A stretch of DNA of 64,000 nucleotides from Hermatobates lingyangjiaoensis (Eukaryota > Arthropoda > Insecta > Hemiptera > Hermatobatidae). The position numbers and the translations under genes were made by a program. Shown piece after piece: positions 10,727 through 19,224 of the stretch. The notes below the pieces were generated by a model, which was not told where the DNA came from, ran no database searches, and saw nothing but the letters and a program-made list of their open reading frames with translations. Position 1 is the first letter of the stretch. Each line of letters starts with the position of its first letter. The DNA lies in the NCBI GenBank assembly GCA_026182355.1, contig JAPFBL010000597.1:62001-126000 (forward strand), read 5' to 3'.

Positions 10727-11159
10727 AAAATTAGAGTAAGAACTATAATACATTTACCAAAACAATCTACAACTCACATAGAGAACTAACACAAATTATT
10801 GAGAACCAACAGATACATACAAAAGGTTATTTTATAATCAGAGTTGTTGAGTACACATCTATTTCAAAGTATCAGACAAAAGGAAATTAGTTTTACCTTG
10901 GAAGGTGTGCTAATGGTTATTTAAGTTACATGAGAATTAATTGGTTATAAGTACGAAAAACACTACTTTGTTATATTCATCTATCATTTTAACAAAACAG
11001 GGCGGGTGAACATATGAAGGTTACATAAAGAAAGGTTAGTTTATGACTTAAGGTTATCAACCATGTTACAATGATTTACTATTGTTATTGTGACTGGGGA
11101 TGGGAAAGAATGTTTGTATAAATATGGCTAAACTTTTCAATATGAACTGGCAAAAAAAA

Positions 11160-11312
11160 ACACGAAAATATTTCAACCACAACAAGCGATCTTTGTCAGA
11201 GTCAAAAACTCAACTCCAAAAAAAGAAAAAAAAATGGCTTTCAGACTCTGACGAAGACTACTTATTACGATTGAAAGATTTTAGTCGATTAATTTATTAT
11301 TTTATTGTAACC
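11160..11312. repeat. Diverged head-to-head PLE pseudo-LTR dimer
   Basis: Left arm minus (AATATTTCAACCACAACAAG...GTCAGAGTC), right arm plus (GACTCTGACGAAGACTACTT...GAAAGATTTTAGTC). The outer portions of both arms are lost. Confidence 0.7.
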
Positions 11313-11368
11313 AGCAACTAAAATAATACTAATACTAAATACTAAAATAATACAAAAAAAAATAAAAG

Positions 11369-11545
11369 TAAAAACGTCAGTAATCACCATAGACTTAGAA
11401 TTTTAGAAGCTATATTAATTGAAAAACTAAAACCACTTTTTAAATATTCAGTTACAAAATAGCAGGAAAATTTCAAAGCTCTTTAATTCACATCAAGGGC
11501 ATCCAGAAACCCTTGCAGGTGGGACCGAAAGGTCACTCAACCCAC
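11369..11545 (+). pseudogene. PLE C-terminal (GIY-YIG) fragment
   Basis: Reads NHHRLRILEAILIEKLKPL, equivalent to NHHKLKILKAILIQKLKPL at 12149-12499, which is the helix after the GIY-YIG core. Stops and a frameshift follow. A hammerhead-derived sequence and an N-terminal ORF fragment follow immediately, so the order is element 3' end then element 5' end. Confidence 0.75.
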
Positions 11546-11589
11546 AGGATTAATATACAGCTTATCTTAAACTTGAAGAAAAACAACCC

Positions 11590-11806
11590 CTACAGATGAT
11601 GGATGTTGATCATTCCAAACATGTCGATCATAGGAGTTGTATTTTATTGTGTAGACGAAATAACGAGAGTGTTATTTAGAAAATTTGAGAAACTTATTAT
11701 GAAAAGTTTCATAATATTTACGTGTCAGCTAAGTTTAGTGTCATTTTCAACAATGTATGTGTTAAGGCAGGACTGCTACCAAAATTTAGAAATATATATA
11801 TATATA
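11590..11806 (+). pseudogene. Degenerate hammerhead plus PLE N-terminal fragment
   Basis: AGATGATGGATGTTGATCAT, then CCAAACATGTCG: the CTGATGA and GAAA cores are mutated (AGATGA, CAAA). The ORF opens at ATGTCGATCATAGG (MSIIG) and reads VLFRKFEKL. After a frameshift it continues FNNVCVKAGLLPKF and ends in (TA)n. Confidence 0.65.
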
Positions 11807-12105
11807 GGTGTGTTCTCTAATCGGGGTTCGGTCAATTTTCCAGGATAAAAAATCAAACTCTCGTTGCCAACGTTTCGGTTTTATTTAAAACCTTTTTGAT
11901 AGACAGAAGTAAGAATTTTTTAACTAAGAAAATGAAATTTACATTGTTTTTCCTTTAAATAATGTAAATTTCATTTTCTTAGTTAAAAAATTCTTACTTC
12001 TACCTATGAAAAAGGTTTTAAATAAAACCGAAACGTTGGCAACGAGAGTTTGATTTTTTATCCTGGAAAATTGACCGAACCCCGATTAGAGAACACACCT
12101 ATTCT
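11803..12105. repeat. Inverted-repeat PLE end (AGGTGTGTTCTC family), copy 2
   Basis: Same 53-bp arms as 10375-10630 (11806-11859 and 12051-12103), with a larger centre that contains the GAAACGTTGGC block on both strands. Confidence 0.85.
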
Positions 12106-12148
12106 ATCTAACGGTCGATATATTATTGAATCTGTTATACATATATAT

Positions 12149-12499
12149 ATAGTCCCTGACTACCACTTACGTATGACTACCACTTCCCTATCAGGAAGGC
12201 TCACCATGCACCTAATGGCCGGACCACCCAAAAAACATACGCACGACAATCATAATGTTAAATTAACCCGAGAGATGCTGGTTACAAATACTAAAATTAT
12301 AAAAAAAAAAGGTAACCACCATAAATTAAAAATTTTAAAGGCTATATTAATTCAAAAACTGAAGCCACTCCTAAATATTCGGGTCGAAAACAGTAGCCGT
12401 ATTTTGAAGCTGTTTAGTTCACATCCAGAAACCCTTTCAGGTAGCGACTCAGCCAGACAGTCCACTCACCCCACAGGATTAACGCCCACCATTTCTTAA
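12149..12499 (+). pseudogene. PLE GIY-YIG C-terminal fragment
   Basis: After a TA tract, an open frame reads MTTTSLSGRLTMHLMAG, then HNVKLTREMLVTNTKIIKKK and ILIQKLKPLLNI, ending at TAA 12497-12499. This is the region following the YxG part of a PLE GIY-YIG endonuclease. The 5' part (RT and GIY) is missing. It is followed after about 90 bp by the hammerhead at 12587. Confidence 0.8.
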
Positions 12500-12586
12500 A
12501 CTTTATGGAAAACATAAAGTTTAAGAAATGTTTCTACCTTCTCCATGTATATATAAACCAGATATTCCACCTTAGATCTTATTCAC

Positions 12587-12626
12587 GTCCTGATGATGAA
12601 TGTTGATCATTCGAAACATGTCGACC
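12587..12626 (+). ncRNA. Hammerhead-like motif with the ORF start codon in stem III
   Basis: CTGATGA (12590-12596), extra T, perfect 5-bp stem II GAATG/CATTC (12598-12602, 12608-12612), GAAA (12613-12616), stem III ACATGT (12616-12621), C12622, then GAC. Stem I is GTC (12587-12589) with GAC (12623-12625). The ATG of the downstream ORF is 12618-12620, inside stem III and just before the predicted cut after 12622. Confidence 0.7.
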
Positions 12627-12740
12627 ATAGGAGATGTACTTTATTGTGTAGACGGAATAACGACAGTTTTATTTAGAAAAATTGAGAAACTTGTTATGAA
12701 ACAGGTATCAGCTAAATTTGGTGTCATTTTCAATAATATA
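12618..12740 (+). pseudogene. PLE N-terminal ORF fragment (MSTIGDVLYC)
   Basis: Opens at the ATG within the hammerhead and reads MSTIGDVLYCVDGITT, then RKIEKLVMKQVSAKFG, to FNN. There it joins (TA)n at about 12738. The truncation point is the same codon as in four other fragments. Confidence 0.75.
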
Positions 12741-12756
12741 TATATATATATATTGG

Positions 12757-12907
12757 TATAAATAGGCAGCAGATCCTCTTTTAAACAAGTATAATTAAAA
12801 TTAACCGCAGTCTCGGCATTCACGATCTTAAGACTGAGAGATTCGATCCTACGAACTAACCTCCTGTTAACAGGGTTCAACTGGAAAACGAGTTGGCCAA
12901 GTGACAT
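12757..12907 (-). pseudogene. PLE N-terminal ORF fragment (MSLGQ)
   Basis: The minus strand reads MSLGQLVFQLNPVNRR, RRIESLSLKIVNAETAV, then FNYTCLKEDLLPIYTNIY into (TA)n. The preceding sequence contains TTTAACATGTC, a decayed remnant of the hammerhead stem III. A related copy is at 49285-49395. Confidence 0.7.
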
Positions 12908-12952
12908 GTTAAATTAAAATCGATGACTAATGCTTAGTCATTGCTATAAATA

Positions 12953-13103
12953 GATTAAAAGGATAGTACAGGTTAACATAAAGAGAAGGTTAAAGGTCAA
13001 TAATGAACAAGAAACAAAAAGGTCTTTTATTCTAACCACTTGTTTTTTTGTTCATTATTGACCTTTGACCTTCTCTTTATATTAACCTGTACTATCCTTT
13101 TAA
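12953..13103. repeat. Palindrome of about 150 bp
   Basis: The arms ATTAAAAGGATAGTACAGGT and complement continue through AAGAGAAGGT...AAGGTCAATAATGAAC, with a centre near 13030. It lies directly upstream of the MSLGQ fragment and ends in (TA)n, so it is probably PLE leader sequence. Confidence 0.8.
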
Positions 13104-13129
13104 TATATATATATAGTTAATATAGGAAA

Positions 13130-13275
13130 GAGAAAAACAAATAAAAATACACACAAAAAAGACTCACAACGATATTTCGACATTCGTCGTCATCGGGCAG
13201 AAGTAGTCCCTTTGAGTAGCTGAAGCTGACTCAAGAAATATATACATATATATATATATATATAAAATCAACGGG
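13130..13275 (-). repeat. PLE end with degenerate hammerhead, then (TA)n
   Basis: The minus strand reads CCGATGACGACGAATGTCG, then AAATATCG and TTGTGAGTC; the same family as 9440-9485. A (TA)n tract follows at about 13243-13264. Confidence 0.6.
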
Positions 13276-13284
13276 AAAACGATC

Positions 13285-13930
13285 CACTAGGGACAAGAAA
13301 CGTTTCACAGTAAACTATAGGTACAGAATAAAGGGACGAAAACACTTACAGTCTCTAATTTTCGGTTGAACCGTCACAAGGAGAGTAGAGATACGAGCAT
13401 CAAACGTACTTGCGAAGCAAGTCTTAGGTTGGAGACTAACACAGTGTTGTCAAACACCAGCCCGGTTCAAGTAAAGTAAGAAAAATACACTAGGAATAAG
13501 TGAAGAGCTGAGAAATAAGTGAAACTGAAGAAAACGATGAAATATAAATACTAAAACTTAAAAAATAATAGTAATGAAGAATATTAAGAGGAAAATAACT
13601 GAAACTAAAGAAAATCTGGGGATATAAATATTCAATACTTAAATAATAACTGTTATTGTTATTATTAATATTATTATTTATTCATGTGATTTATTTTGGC
13701 GTGTATTTTATTTTATTTTAAAAATGTTATTCATACAACTTTAGTTTTAACTTATAATTTATTCTAATCATCATTATTATTATTATTTAAGTATTTAATA
13801 TTTATATTCCCGGATTGTATTTAGTTCTAGTTATTTTCCTCTTAATATTCTTCATTATTGTTATTTATATTTCCTCATTTTCTTCAGTTTTACTTGTTAT
13901 TTCTCAGCTCTGCACTTATTTGAATTAATT
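13285..13930. repeat. PLE-type leader plus a large imperfect palindrome
   Basis: 13290-13400 contains a CTCTAATTTTCGGTTGAACC block like those at 31760 and 53670. From about 13492 to 13925 two arms (AATAAGTGAAGAGCTGAGAA... and ...TTCTCAGCTCTGCACTTATT) are inverted copies with an ATT-rich centre. Confidence 0.65.
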
Positions 13931-14583
13931 ACTAAATTGAATATACGGTCCACATGGACTATACAACTGTAAATTTAAAGTCTTATTTGAATTAAATTCT
14001 AAGTAAGGTATGACTCACTTACAGTATTCAATTAATGTTAATAGCTATCATTAATTCTGAAAGATATTAGATCATCAATGTCTCTCAGACAATTATAACT
14101 CTTGACTCTCAGTTCTGTTGCATACTGGCATGAGGTAAGCTTGACTAAGGAGATAGATATCTGCTGTGAGGTCAGCATGACATTTAACTCTCTCCCTTTC
14201 TCTCAGTACAAAGCATATCAGTGACCCATCAATAACAAACAACCTCTGCCCTTTAGCTTCAGCCAAAACCAAAACTACATACACTCACAATATCACCACA
14301 TACTGCTAATGTAGAAAAAAGCTTGATGCAAAGAATTCCTACAAGAAGAAATTGATATGTTTTCAAAATACCTTCAATGTTATGATATCCACGATAATAT
14401 TCTGAATAAAAAAACTTCACTTCACTTTTGAGAAGTGAAGTTGAAAAAAATTGCTTAACTGTAAGAAAGTTGTCATTCCTTTTAGTAGATCATTAAAACA
14501 CATACTGGCTCTTTTTGGAAAAAAATTCTGTGTTTGTGAACTTTTTAGTAGTGGTTAAAGACTCTTATAAACAACTCTTATGA
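13931..14583. other. Spacer with an unidentified open patch
   Basis: 14093-14284 is open on the minus strand and richer in GC than its flanks, but matches no domain I recognise. The plus strand shows a donor-like CATGAG/GTAAGC near 14135 without a matching acceptor. I make no gene call. Confidence 0.35.
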
Positions 14584-14722
14584 AGTTGGGTTTTTCACTC
14601 TGACGAAGACCGCTTGTTACGGTTGAAAGATCTTAGTTTTGCTTTCCCATTTTCTTATTGTGGTTTGATCATTGATTGTTATTTCACGTGTTTATGTGAA
14701 ATCTTTATATATATATATATAT
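14584..14722 (+). repeat. Solo PLE pseudo-LTR unit ending in (TA)n
   Basis: GTTGGGTTTTTCACTCTGAC through the ATTTCACGTGTTTATGTGAA hairpin, then (TA)n at about 14706-14722. Confidence 0.9.
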
Positions 14723-14769
14723 TAGTATAAATAGGGAGCAGACCTTCTTTTATACATATTGTGTTAAAC
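14723..14769 (-). pseudogene. Short PLE N-terminal piece (LLPIYTNIY)
   Basis: The minus strand reads FNTICIKEGLLPIYTNIY and enters (TA)n, the second recurrent junction type. Confidence 0.65.
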
Positions 14770-14879
14770 TTTAAATCATCTTGATTTAGCAAGCTTGATT
14801 TAGAATTAGTAAACATAACTCACTGTTATGTTTACATACTTGTTCCATGAAAATGGTTTTGTTTTGTAACGTTTTATAA

Positions 14880-14924
14880 TAATTTCTGATGATGGTTGGA
14901 GACAACCGAAACATGTCGTTATGT
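14880..14924 (+). ncRNA. Hammerhead-like motif with ACAUGU stem III
   Basis: CTGATGA (14886-14892), extra T, perfect 5-bp stem II GGTTG/CAACC with a GAGA loop (a GNRA-type tetraloop), GAAA (14908-14911), stem III ACATGT (14911-14916), C14917, then GTTAT. Stem I can form between ATAAT upstream and GTTAT. This is the best-preserved core in the window. Confidence 0.75.
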
Positions 14925-14950
14925 TATGTTATGCTAATCATTAAATATTG

Positions 14951-15073
14951 ATGGCTTACCAGAGTTTCGCTCAAATAATCCACCAGCTAAATCAAGATGA
15001 TTTAAAATTAGCCAGGAAATATGAAAAACTGCTCAAAAAAAAGGTATGTTTAATTAAGGCAATTCAGTTTAAC

Positions 15074-15077
<4 letters not shown>
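14951..15077 (+). pseudogene. PLE N-terminal ORF fragment (MAYQS)
   Basis: ATGGCTTACCAGAG opens a frame reading MAYQSFAQIIHQLNQDD, LARKYEKLLKKK and then AIQFN, which breaks into (TA)n. The intact PLE pseudo-LTR starts right after that (TA)n. Confidence 0.7.

Positions 15078-15106
<29 letters not shown>
15078..15106. repeat. (TA)n at the 3' end of the intact PLE
   Basis: Pure TA alternation directly abutting TGATCAAACC of the PLE 3' pseudo-LTR; the likely insertion target. Confidence 0.9.
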
Positions 15107-15109
<3 letters not shown>

Positions 15110-15223
15110 CAAACCACAATAAGAAATGGGAAAACAAGACTAAGATCTTTCAACCGTACCAAGCGGTCTTCGTCAGAGTCAAAAACCCAACTGAACACTA
15201 GATGCAGAAAACATCTGGTGAGG
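15107..15223 (-). repeat. PLE-1 3' pseudo-LTR
   Basis: 117 bp, identical to 17757-17873. Contains the hammerhead-like core at 15136-15182. Confidence 0.92.
15136..15182 (-). ncRNA. Hammerhead-like motif in the PLE-1 pseudo-LTR
   Basis: On the minus strand: GACT, CTGACGA (complement of 15170-15176), extra A, 5-bp stem II GACCG/CGGTT, GAAAGATC, TT, AGTC. Stem I GACT/AGTC pairs but leaves two unpaired T after the predicted cut. Stem III is reduced to A-U. The layout is conserved in all pseudo-LTR units here, but activity is uncertain. Confidence 0.45.
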
Positions 15224-15349
15224 AGTTGAGAAGAGTGGGAGGGAAGAGTGGTATTTTAAAAGGGTGAAAGCACAGGAAAGGACTAATGTCCAGAAAGGGA
15301 TGTTTGGGGAAACAAAGGAGTACAGTAAGAAAAAGTAAAAAACTGTCTG

Positions 15350-17713
15350 CTAGCTGTCAACCCTCTTTGAAGAGGCTATTGCCCTCGTGACGAAAGTATC
15401 AAGTTTGAAGAGACCGTTACTAATGTTTATAATATTAGATCTATTAAATTTAATTAGAGACGATTCAATAATATTTCTTAACAACATTGATTTTTCATAG
15501 GTAATAAATTTAGCTCCTGTCCAATCAATATGATGATTTTCATTTTTTATATGCAAGAATAAGGCACTACTTTTTTCCTGTCTACTTACGTTATATTGGT
15601 GTTGTTTTACACGTGTCTTTAATGATTTACCAGTTTGACCAATATAAATTTTATGGCAATTTTTGCACGGAATTTTATAAATACCAGCGGACTCCAATTC
15701 GCTTGGAGAGTTTTTTATTAACATATTACCCACTTTATTACGATTAGAAAACACTATATTAAAATCAAGTTGTTTGGCTAATCTTGGAAGGGGGTCCAAT
15801 GATTCATGGTATGGCAAAACTATAGAATTTGATAATAAAAGGGGCTCTTTTGAAGTATTAGAGAAAGTTTTTTTAGCACCCTTCAAAGCTAAATCGATAT
15901 AAGAAGAGGGGTATTTTAATGAAAGGGCAATTGACCTAATGTTATTAATCTCTTCATTAAGGAATTCAGGAGATGAAATTCTTAAAGCTCTCAAAAACAT
16001 ATTTCTAAAAACAGAAATTTTAACATTTTTTGGATGCGATGAATAAAAATGAACGTATGCAAGTACATTCGTAGGTTTTCTATATACACTAAAGCGTAAC
16101 TCATTAGGTAACCTATGGATCATGACATCTAAGAAGGGCAAATTACCACTTATTTCTTCTTCCATTGTGAATTTGATTGTCGGCACTAATGAATTCAATT
16201 TTGTTAGGAAATCAACTTTATTTAAAGAATTGGGACAAATGCAAAGAATATCGTCAACATATCTATACCATTTAACATTTTTGGGCAAAATTGAGCTTAA
16301 CATTTTACTCTCAAAAAACTCCATATATAAATTACTTAGGAGGGGGGATAAACAGTTACCCATAGCAAGACCAAATTTTTGTATATAATAATTATTTTCA
16401 AATTGAAAATGACAATCTACCACACATAACTTAATTAACTCTATTATAGTGGTAGATGGAAGGGGAAGGGAATAATTAATTAATTCCTCCTGGAGTAAGC
16501 TCAACAGATCAGTTACAGGTACATTCGTAAAAAGAGACTTCACATCGAAACTGATTAATCTATAATTTTTGTTCATGTTGACGCTTTTTAATTTTTTAAT
16601 TAAATCCACATTGTTTTTTATATGGCTGCCTGAAATTTTTCCAATTAAGGGGCTTAAAATACTTACTAACCATTTCGACAAGCCATATGATGCCGAACCA
16701 ACCGAACTCACAATTAAACGTATTGGGTAATTATCTTTATGTGTCTTGATCAACCCGTACATATATGGCAAAGAAGGGGATTTTGATATAAATTTAGTAA
16801 TAAGATCGGGTTGATTTTTTAAGATAGTTTTAATTTTTTTATTAAATGAACTATTGACCCTATCCAAAGGATTAGACCTTAACTTTTTATACACATTTTC
16901 ATCATTTAGCATATTCTCTATTTTATCGACGTAATCTTTTTTATTTAATATTACAGTTACTTTAGATTTATCGGCTTTAGTGATTTTTATAGTATTATCT
17001 TTTTTAAGCCTAGAATAAGCCTCGATAAAACGTCTAGGAACGCTAACAACATCCGTTTTTTCTGAAAGACCGTATACCATTCCTTTTAAAATATTTAAAT
17101 TATCCATATCTATGTTATTTAATTTTTCAGCTTTACAAAAACCCTTAGCCACCTGAACATAATTTAAATTGTTACTTTTAGGAACAAAATTTAAACCATA
17201 CCCTAATGCTGCTACTGCATTATTATCTAATATTCTGTCGGATAAATTAAGAACTAATTTTTTATTTTTATTTTTATTCCACGCGCTATTGTCAATTAAG
17301 CTCTGAAGTTTTTTATTATGTACTTTAGAAAAATTTTTACATACCTTTCTAAGTTGCCAATAAATATAATCAAATACTACTTTCCTCCAATCGGAAGGGA
17401 TGAGCTGATTAAGATGGCTTTTGTTACGCACTGAATCACTAAAGGCTAATTTCACATCACTCCGGCACAAATAAATATGTTTTTTTAGCAACAAAGAATG
17501 AAAATTATCAAAAGGGCCTTCACAAATATTTAGCAAACATTTAGGAATAAGAGATTTAGGTATTACCTTTTCACTAAAACAATTATTTAAAAATTTTAAT
17601 TTTAGTTTTAATTTATGGGCCTTTGTCAAGCTAGACAAACAATTTTTCACTACAGGGACGAAGCAAGGAAAAAGATGACAGAAATAGGAGTAGGTATCGC
17701 ACATGGTATTCAT
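15350..17713 (-). CDS. Penelope-like element polyprotein: reverse transcriptase and GIY-YIG endonuclease
   Basis: The single ORF of PLE-1, 787 codons from the first ATG (complement of 17711-17713); the open frame extends 14 codons further upstream without an ATG. Family knowledge: PLEs copy their RNA into the genome by target-primed reverse transcription, using an RT related to telomerase plus a C-terminal GIY-YIG nuclease. Visible motifs, numbered from this ATG: KADKSKVTVIL near 246-256; PIRLIVSSVGSASYGLSKWL near 330-349; RT motif A SFDVKSLFTNVPV near 388; motif B GLAMGNCLSPLLSNLY near 448; catalytic YVDD near 485; LPFLDV near 525; YRKPTN near 544; GIYKIPCKNC near 677, then IYIGQTGKSLKTRVKQH near 689. 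The CxxC next to GIY is typical of PLE nucleases. An Arg near 701 and Glu near 750 fit the expected catalytic residues. The frame is intact and the pseudo-LTRs are identical, so it may be functional. Confidence 0.93.
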   Translation of the reverse strand: MNTMCDTYSYFCHLFPCFVPVVKNCLSSLTKAHKLKLKLKFLNNCFSEKVIPKSLIPKCLLNICEGPFDNFHSLLLKKHIYLCRSDVKLAFSDSVRNKSHLNQLIPSDWRKVVFDYIYWQLRKVCKNFSKVHNKKLQSLIDNSAWNKNKNKKLVLNLSDRILDNNAVAALGYGLNFVPKSNNLNYVQVAKGFCKAEKLNNIDMDNLNILKGMVYGLSEKTDVVSVPRRFIEAYSRLKKDNTIKITKADKSKVTVILNKKDYVDKIENMLNDENVYKKLRSNPLDRVNSSFNKKIKTILKNQPDLITKFISKSPSLPYMYGLIKTHKDNYPIRLIVSSVGSASYGLSKWLVSILSPLIGKISGSHIKNNVDLIKKLKSVNMNKNYRLISFDVKSLFTNVPVTDLLSLLQEELINYSLPLPSTTIIELIKLCVVDCHFQFENNYYIQKFGLAMGNCLSPLLSNLYMEFFESKMLSSILPKNVKWYRYVDDILCICPNSLNKVDFLTKLNSLVPTIKFTMEEEISGNLPFLDVMIHRLPNELRFSVYRKPTNVLAYVHFYSSHPKNVKISVFRNMFLRALRISSPEFLNEEINNIRSIALSLKYPSSYIDLALKGAKKTFSNTSKEPLLLSNSIVLPYHESLDPLPRLAKQLDFNIVFSNRNKVGNMLIKNSPSELESAGIYKIPCKNCHKIYIGQTGKSLKTRVKQHQYNVSRQEKSSALFLHIKNENHHIDWTGAKFITYEKSMLLRNIIESSLIKFNRSNIINISNGLFKLDTFVTRAIASSKRVDS

Positions 17714-17756
17714 CGATAAAAAAAATTTCACATAAACACGTGAAACAACAATCAAT

Positions 17757-17873
17757 GATCAAACCACAATAAGAAATGGGAAAACAAGACTAAGATCTTT
17801 CAACCGTACCAAGCGGTCTTCGTCAGAGTCAAAAACCCAACTGAACACTAGATGCAGAAAACATCTGGTGAGG
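17757..17873 (-). repeat. PLE-1 5' pseudo-LTR
   Basis: Identical to 15107-15223, and followed toward the ORF by the conserved TTTCACGTGTTTATGTGAAA hairpin (about 17728-17750 on the minus strand). Confidence 0.92.
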
Positions 17874-17877
17874 TGAG

Positions 17878-17892
17878 ATATATATATATCTC

Positions 17893-17941
<49 letters not shown>
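17878..17941. repeat. (TA)n/(GA)n compound microsatellite
   Basis: A TA-rich run followed by about 15 GA units, between PLE-1 and the next PLE fragment. Confidence 0.95.
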
Positions 17942-17944
<3 letters not shown>

Positions 17945-17953
17945 CAGATAATC

Positions 17954-18280
17954 ATGAGAAATAATACCAGAGTGCAGCCACCCCTCCAGCAAACTAACCT
18001 AATATATGAGTTTACTTGCCCTACTGGAAACTGCAAGTTCCAAAAACCCTCATACATTGGATCCACAGTAACAAAACCCATATCTAGACGCCTAACAATG
18101 CACCTCTCTACTGTGTCACCAAAGGATCACATGAAACAATTTCACAATAGAAGAATAGACAGGGAAACTCTGGAAAAAAACACAAAAGTTATTGTCCGAA
18201 AAACGTCTCAGAATCTTGGAATCCCTATATATTTTGTAAAAATTGCCACAGATCAATATCTAAAATTCAAATTTCAATAG
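17954..18280 (+). pseudogene. PLE C-terminal fragment: GIY-YIG endonuclease of another lineage
   Basis: An open frame of 108 codons reads TNLIYEFTCPTGNCKFQ, then SYIGSTVTKPISRRLTMHL, KDH, HNRRIDRETLEKNTKVI. The IYEFTCP...SYIG block is the GIY-YIG core with CxxxxC in between, typical of PLE nucleases. The RT part is missing on the left, where the microsatellite begins. The residues after GIY-YIG match 12149-12499 better than PLE-1 does, so it belongs to a second PLE lineage. Confidence 0.8.
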
Positions 18281-18534
18281 AATTCTAAAATTTTTCGCAA
18301 ACACCTAGCCACCTACAGACGAAAAAAGAAATAAACACAATTGAGGTAGAACACATTCCCAGCCAGGAGAAGCAGAGTGCAATGACCGAGTACCTGAACA
18401 TCCCTCCACCACAGATGCCGCCAGCCACCCTTCAAAAACCTTCACTAAAATGTAGACTTTAAACGCGGTAATGTGTTACCTCGATTGTTAATAATAATCT
18501 CCGTGCTTTAATTGTTAGTTAATAGTATATTAAA

Positions 18535-18680
18535 AAAACCTGATAACCCTTTTTGAAGGATCGAAACATGTCGTTTTATATAGCTAAATTCAATTGGAAA
18601 TTAATTGGGATAAGATTATGCTATCCTATAATTACCCTAAGGGATTATCTAGACGAAAATAATATAAAAGGTAACTAAAA
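18535..18680 (+). pseudogene. Decayed hammerhead and PLE N-terminal start (MSFYI)
   Basis: CTGATAACC...GGATCGAAACATGTCG keeps GAAACATGTCG but has CTGATAA instead of CTGATGA. A short frame opens at the same ATG (MSFYIAKFNWKLIG). It follows the 17954-18280 C-terminal fragment, giving again the order 3' end then 5' end. Confidence 0.5.
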
Positions 18681-18706
18681 TATTTTTTTAAACCCATCCT
18701 ATAGCG
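18647..18706. repeat. 60-bp direct repeat, left copy
   Basis: ATCTAGACGAAAATAATATA through CCTATAGCG recurs at 19139-19197 with only a few differences, exactly flanking the hAT-type element. Confidence 0.9.
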
Positions 18707-19138
18707 CAGTGTTTCCCAAACTTTTTCGAGTGACCGCCCCCTTGGGTCCATAAACGTATAACACAACACTCTTGAATAATAATCAGATTTCTAGACTAAA
18801 TAACCAAATGAGTAACATTTTAATAATTAAATTAAAATAATTACTAACCGAATATTTATTTAGAATCCAATAGATGTATTATTTCATAGCATATTTATGC
18901 AAAAGAATTAATACACAATAAAAGAAACATAGGTGAGAATATACTTTTAACATAAAAATGAATTATCAAAACAAAAAATTTTAAGAAACTGTTTCCTAGA
19001 AGTTTACATGTCGTATTTTCACTTAAATTTAGAAATTATATTGCATGAACATTTTCAATTTATGGAAATAGAATCCCCGTTACTTTTTACATTACCGCCC
19101 CCCGATATCAAAGCACCGCCCCCCTGGGGGAAACACTG
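18707..19138. mobile_element. hAT-type non-autonomous element flanked by a 60-bp duplication
   Basis: Starts CAGTGTTTCCCAAAC and ends GGGAAACACTG. No 8-bp target duplication is present; instead a direct repeat of about 60 bp (18647-18706 and 19139-19197) touches both termini. Confidence 0.85.
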
Positions 19139-19224
19139 ATCTAGACGAAAATAATATAAAAGGTAACCAAAATATTTTTTAAAACGATCCTACAGCGGGT
19201 GATAACATCAGCCGTTTACCAGCT

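Larger units (their letters stand above)
15106..17873 (-). mobile_element. Intact Penelope-like element (PLE-1), 2.77 kb
   Basis: Layout in element sense: 5' pseudo-LTR (17873-17757), leader with the ATTTCACGTG-type hairpin, one ORF (17713-15350), a 3' UTR of about 125 bp (15349-15224) and a 3' pseudo-LTR (15223-15107). The two pseudo-LTRs are identical over 117 bp in my reading, and the ORF has no stops or frameshifts. That implies a recent insertion and possible activity. Both outer ends meet TA-rich microsatellites (15078-15106; 17878-17910). It is the autonomous relative of the roughly 15 pseudo-LTR units elsewhere in the window. Confidence 0.9.

Noticed and set aside
14093..14284. Exon on either strand
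   Set aside because: A donor-like GTAAGC exists on the plus strand, but no matching acceptor, frame or domain.
17714..17755. Longer N-terminus for the PLE-1 ORF
   Set aside because: The extra 14 codons start with TTG and lie in the pseudo-LTR hairpin. The first ATG is at 17713.
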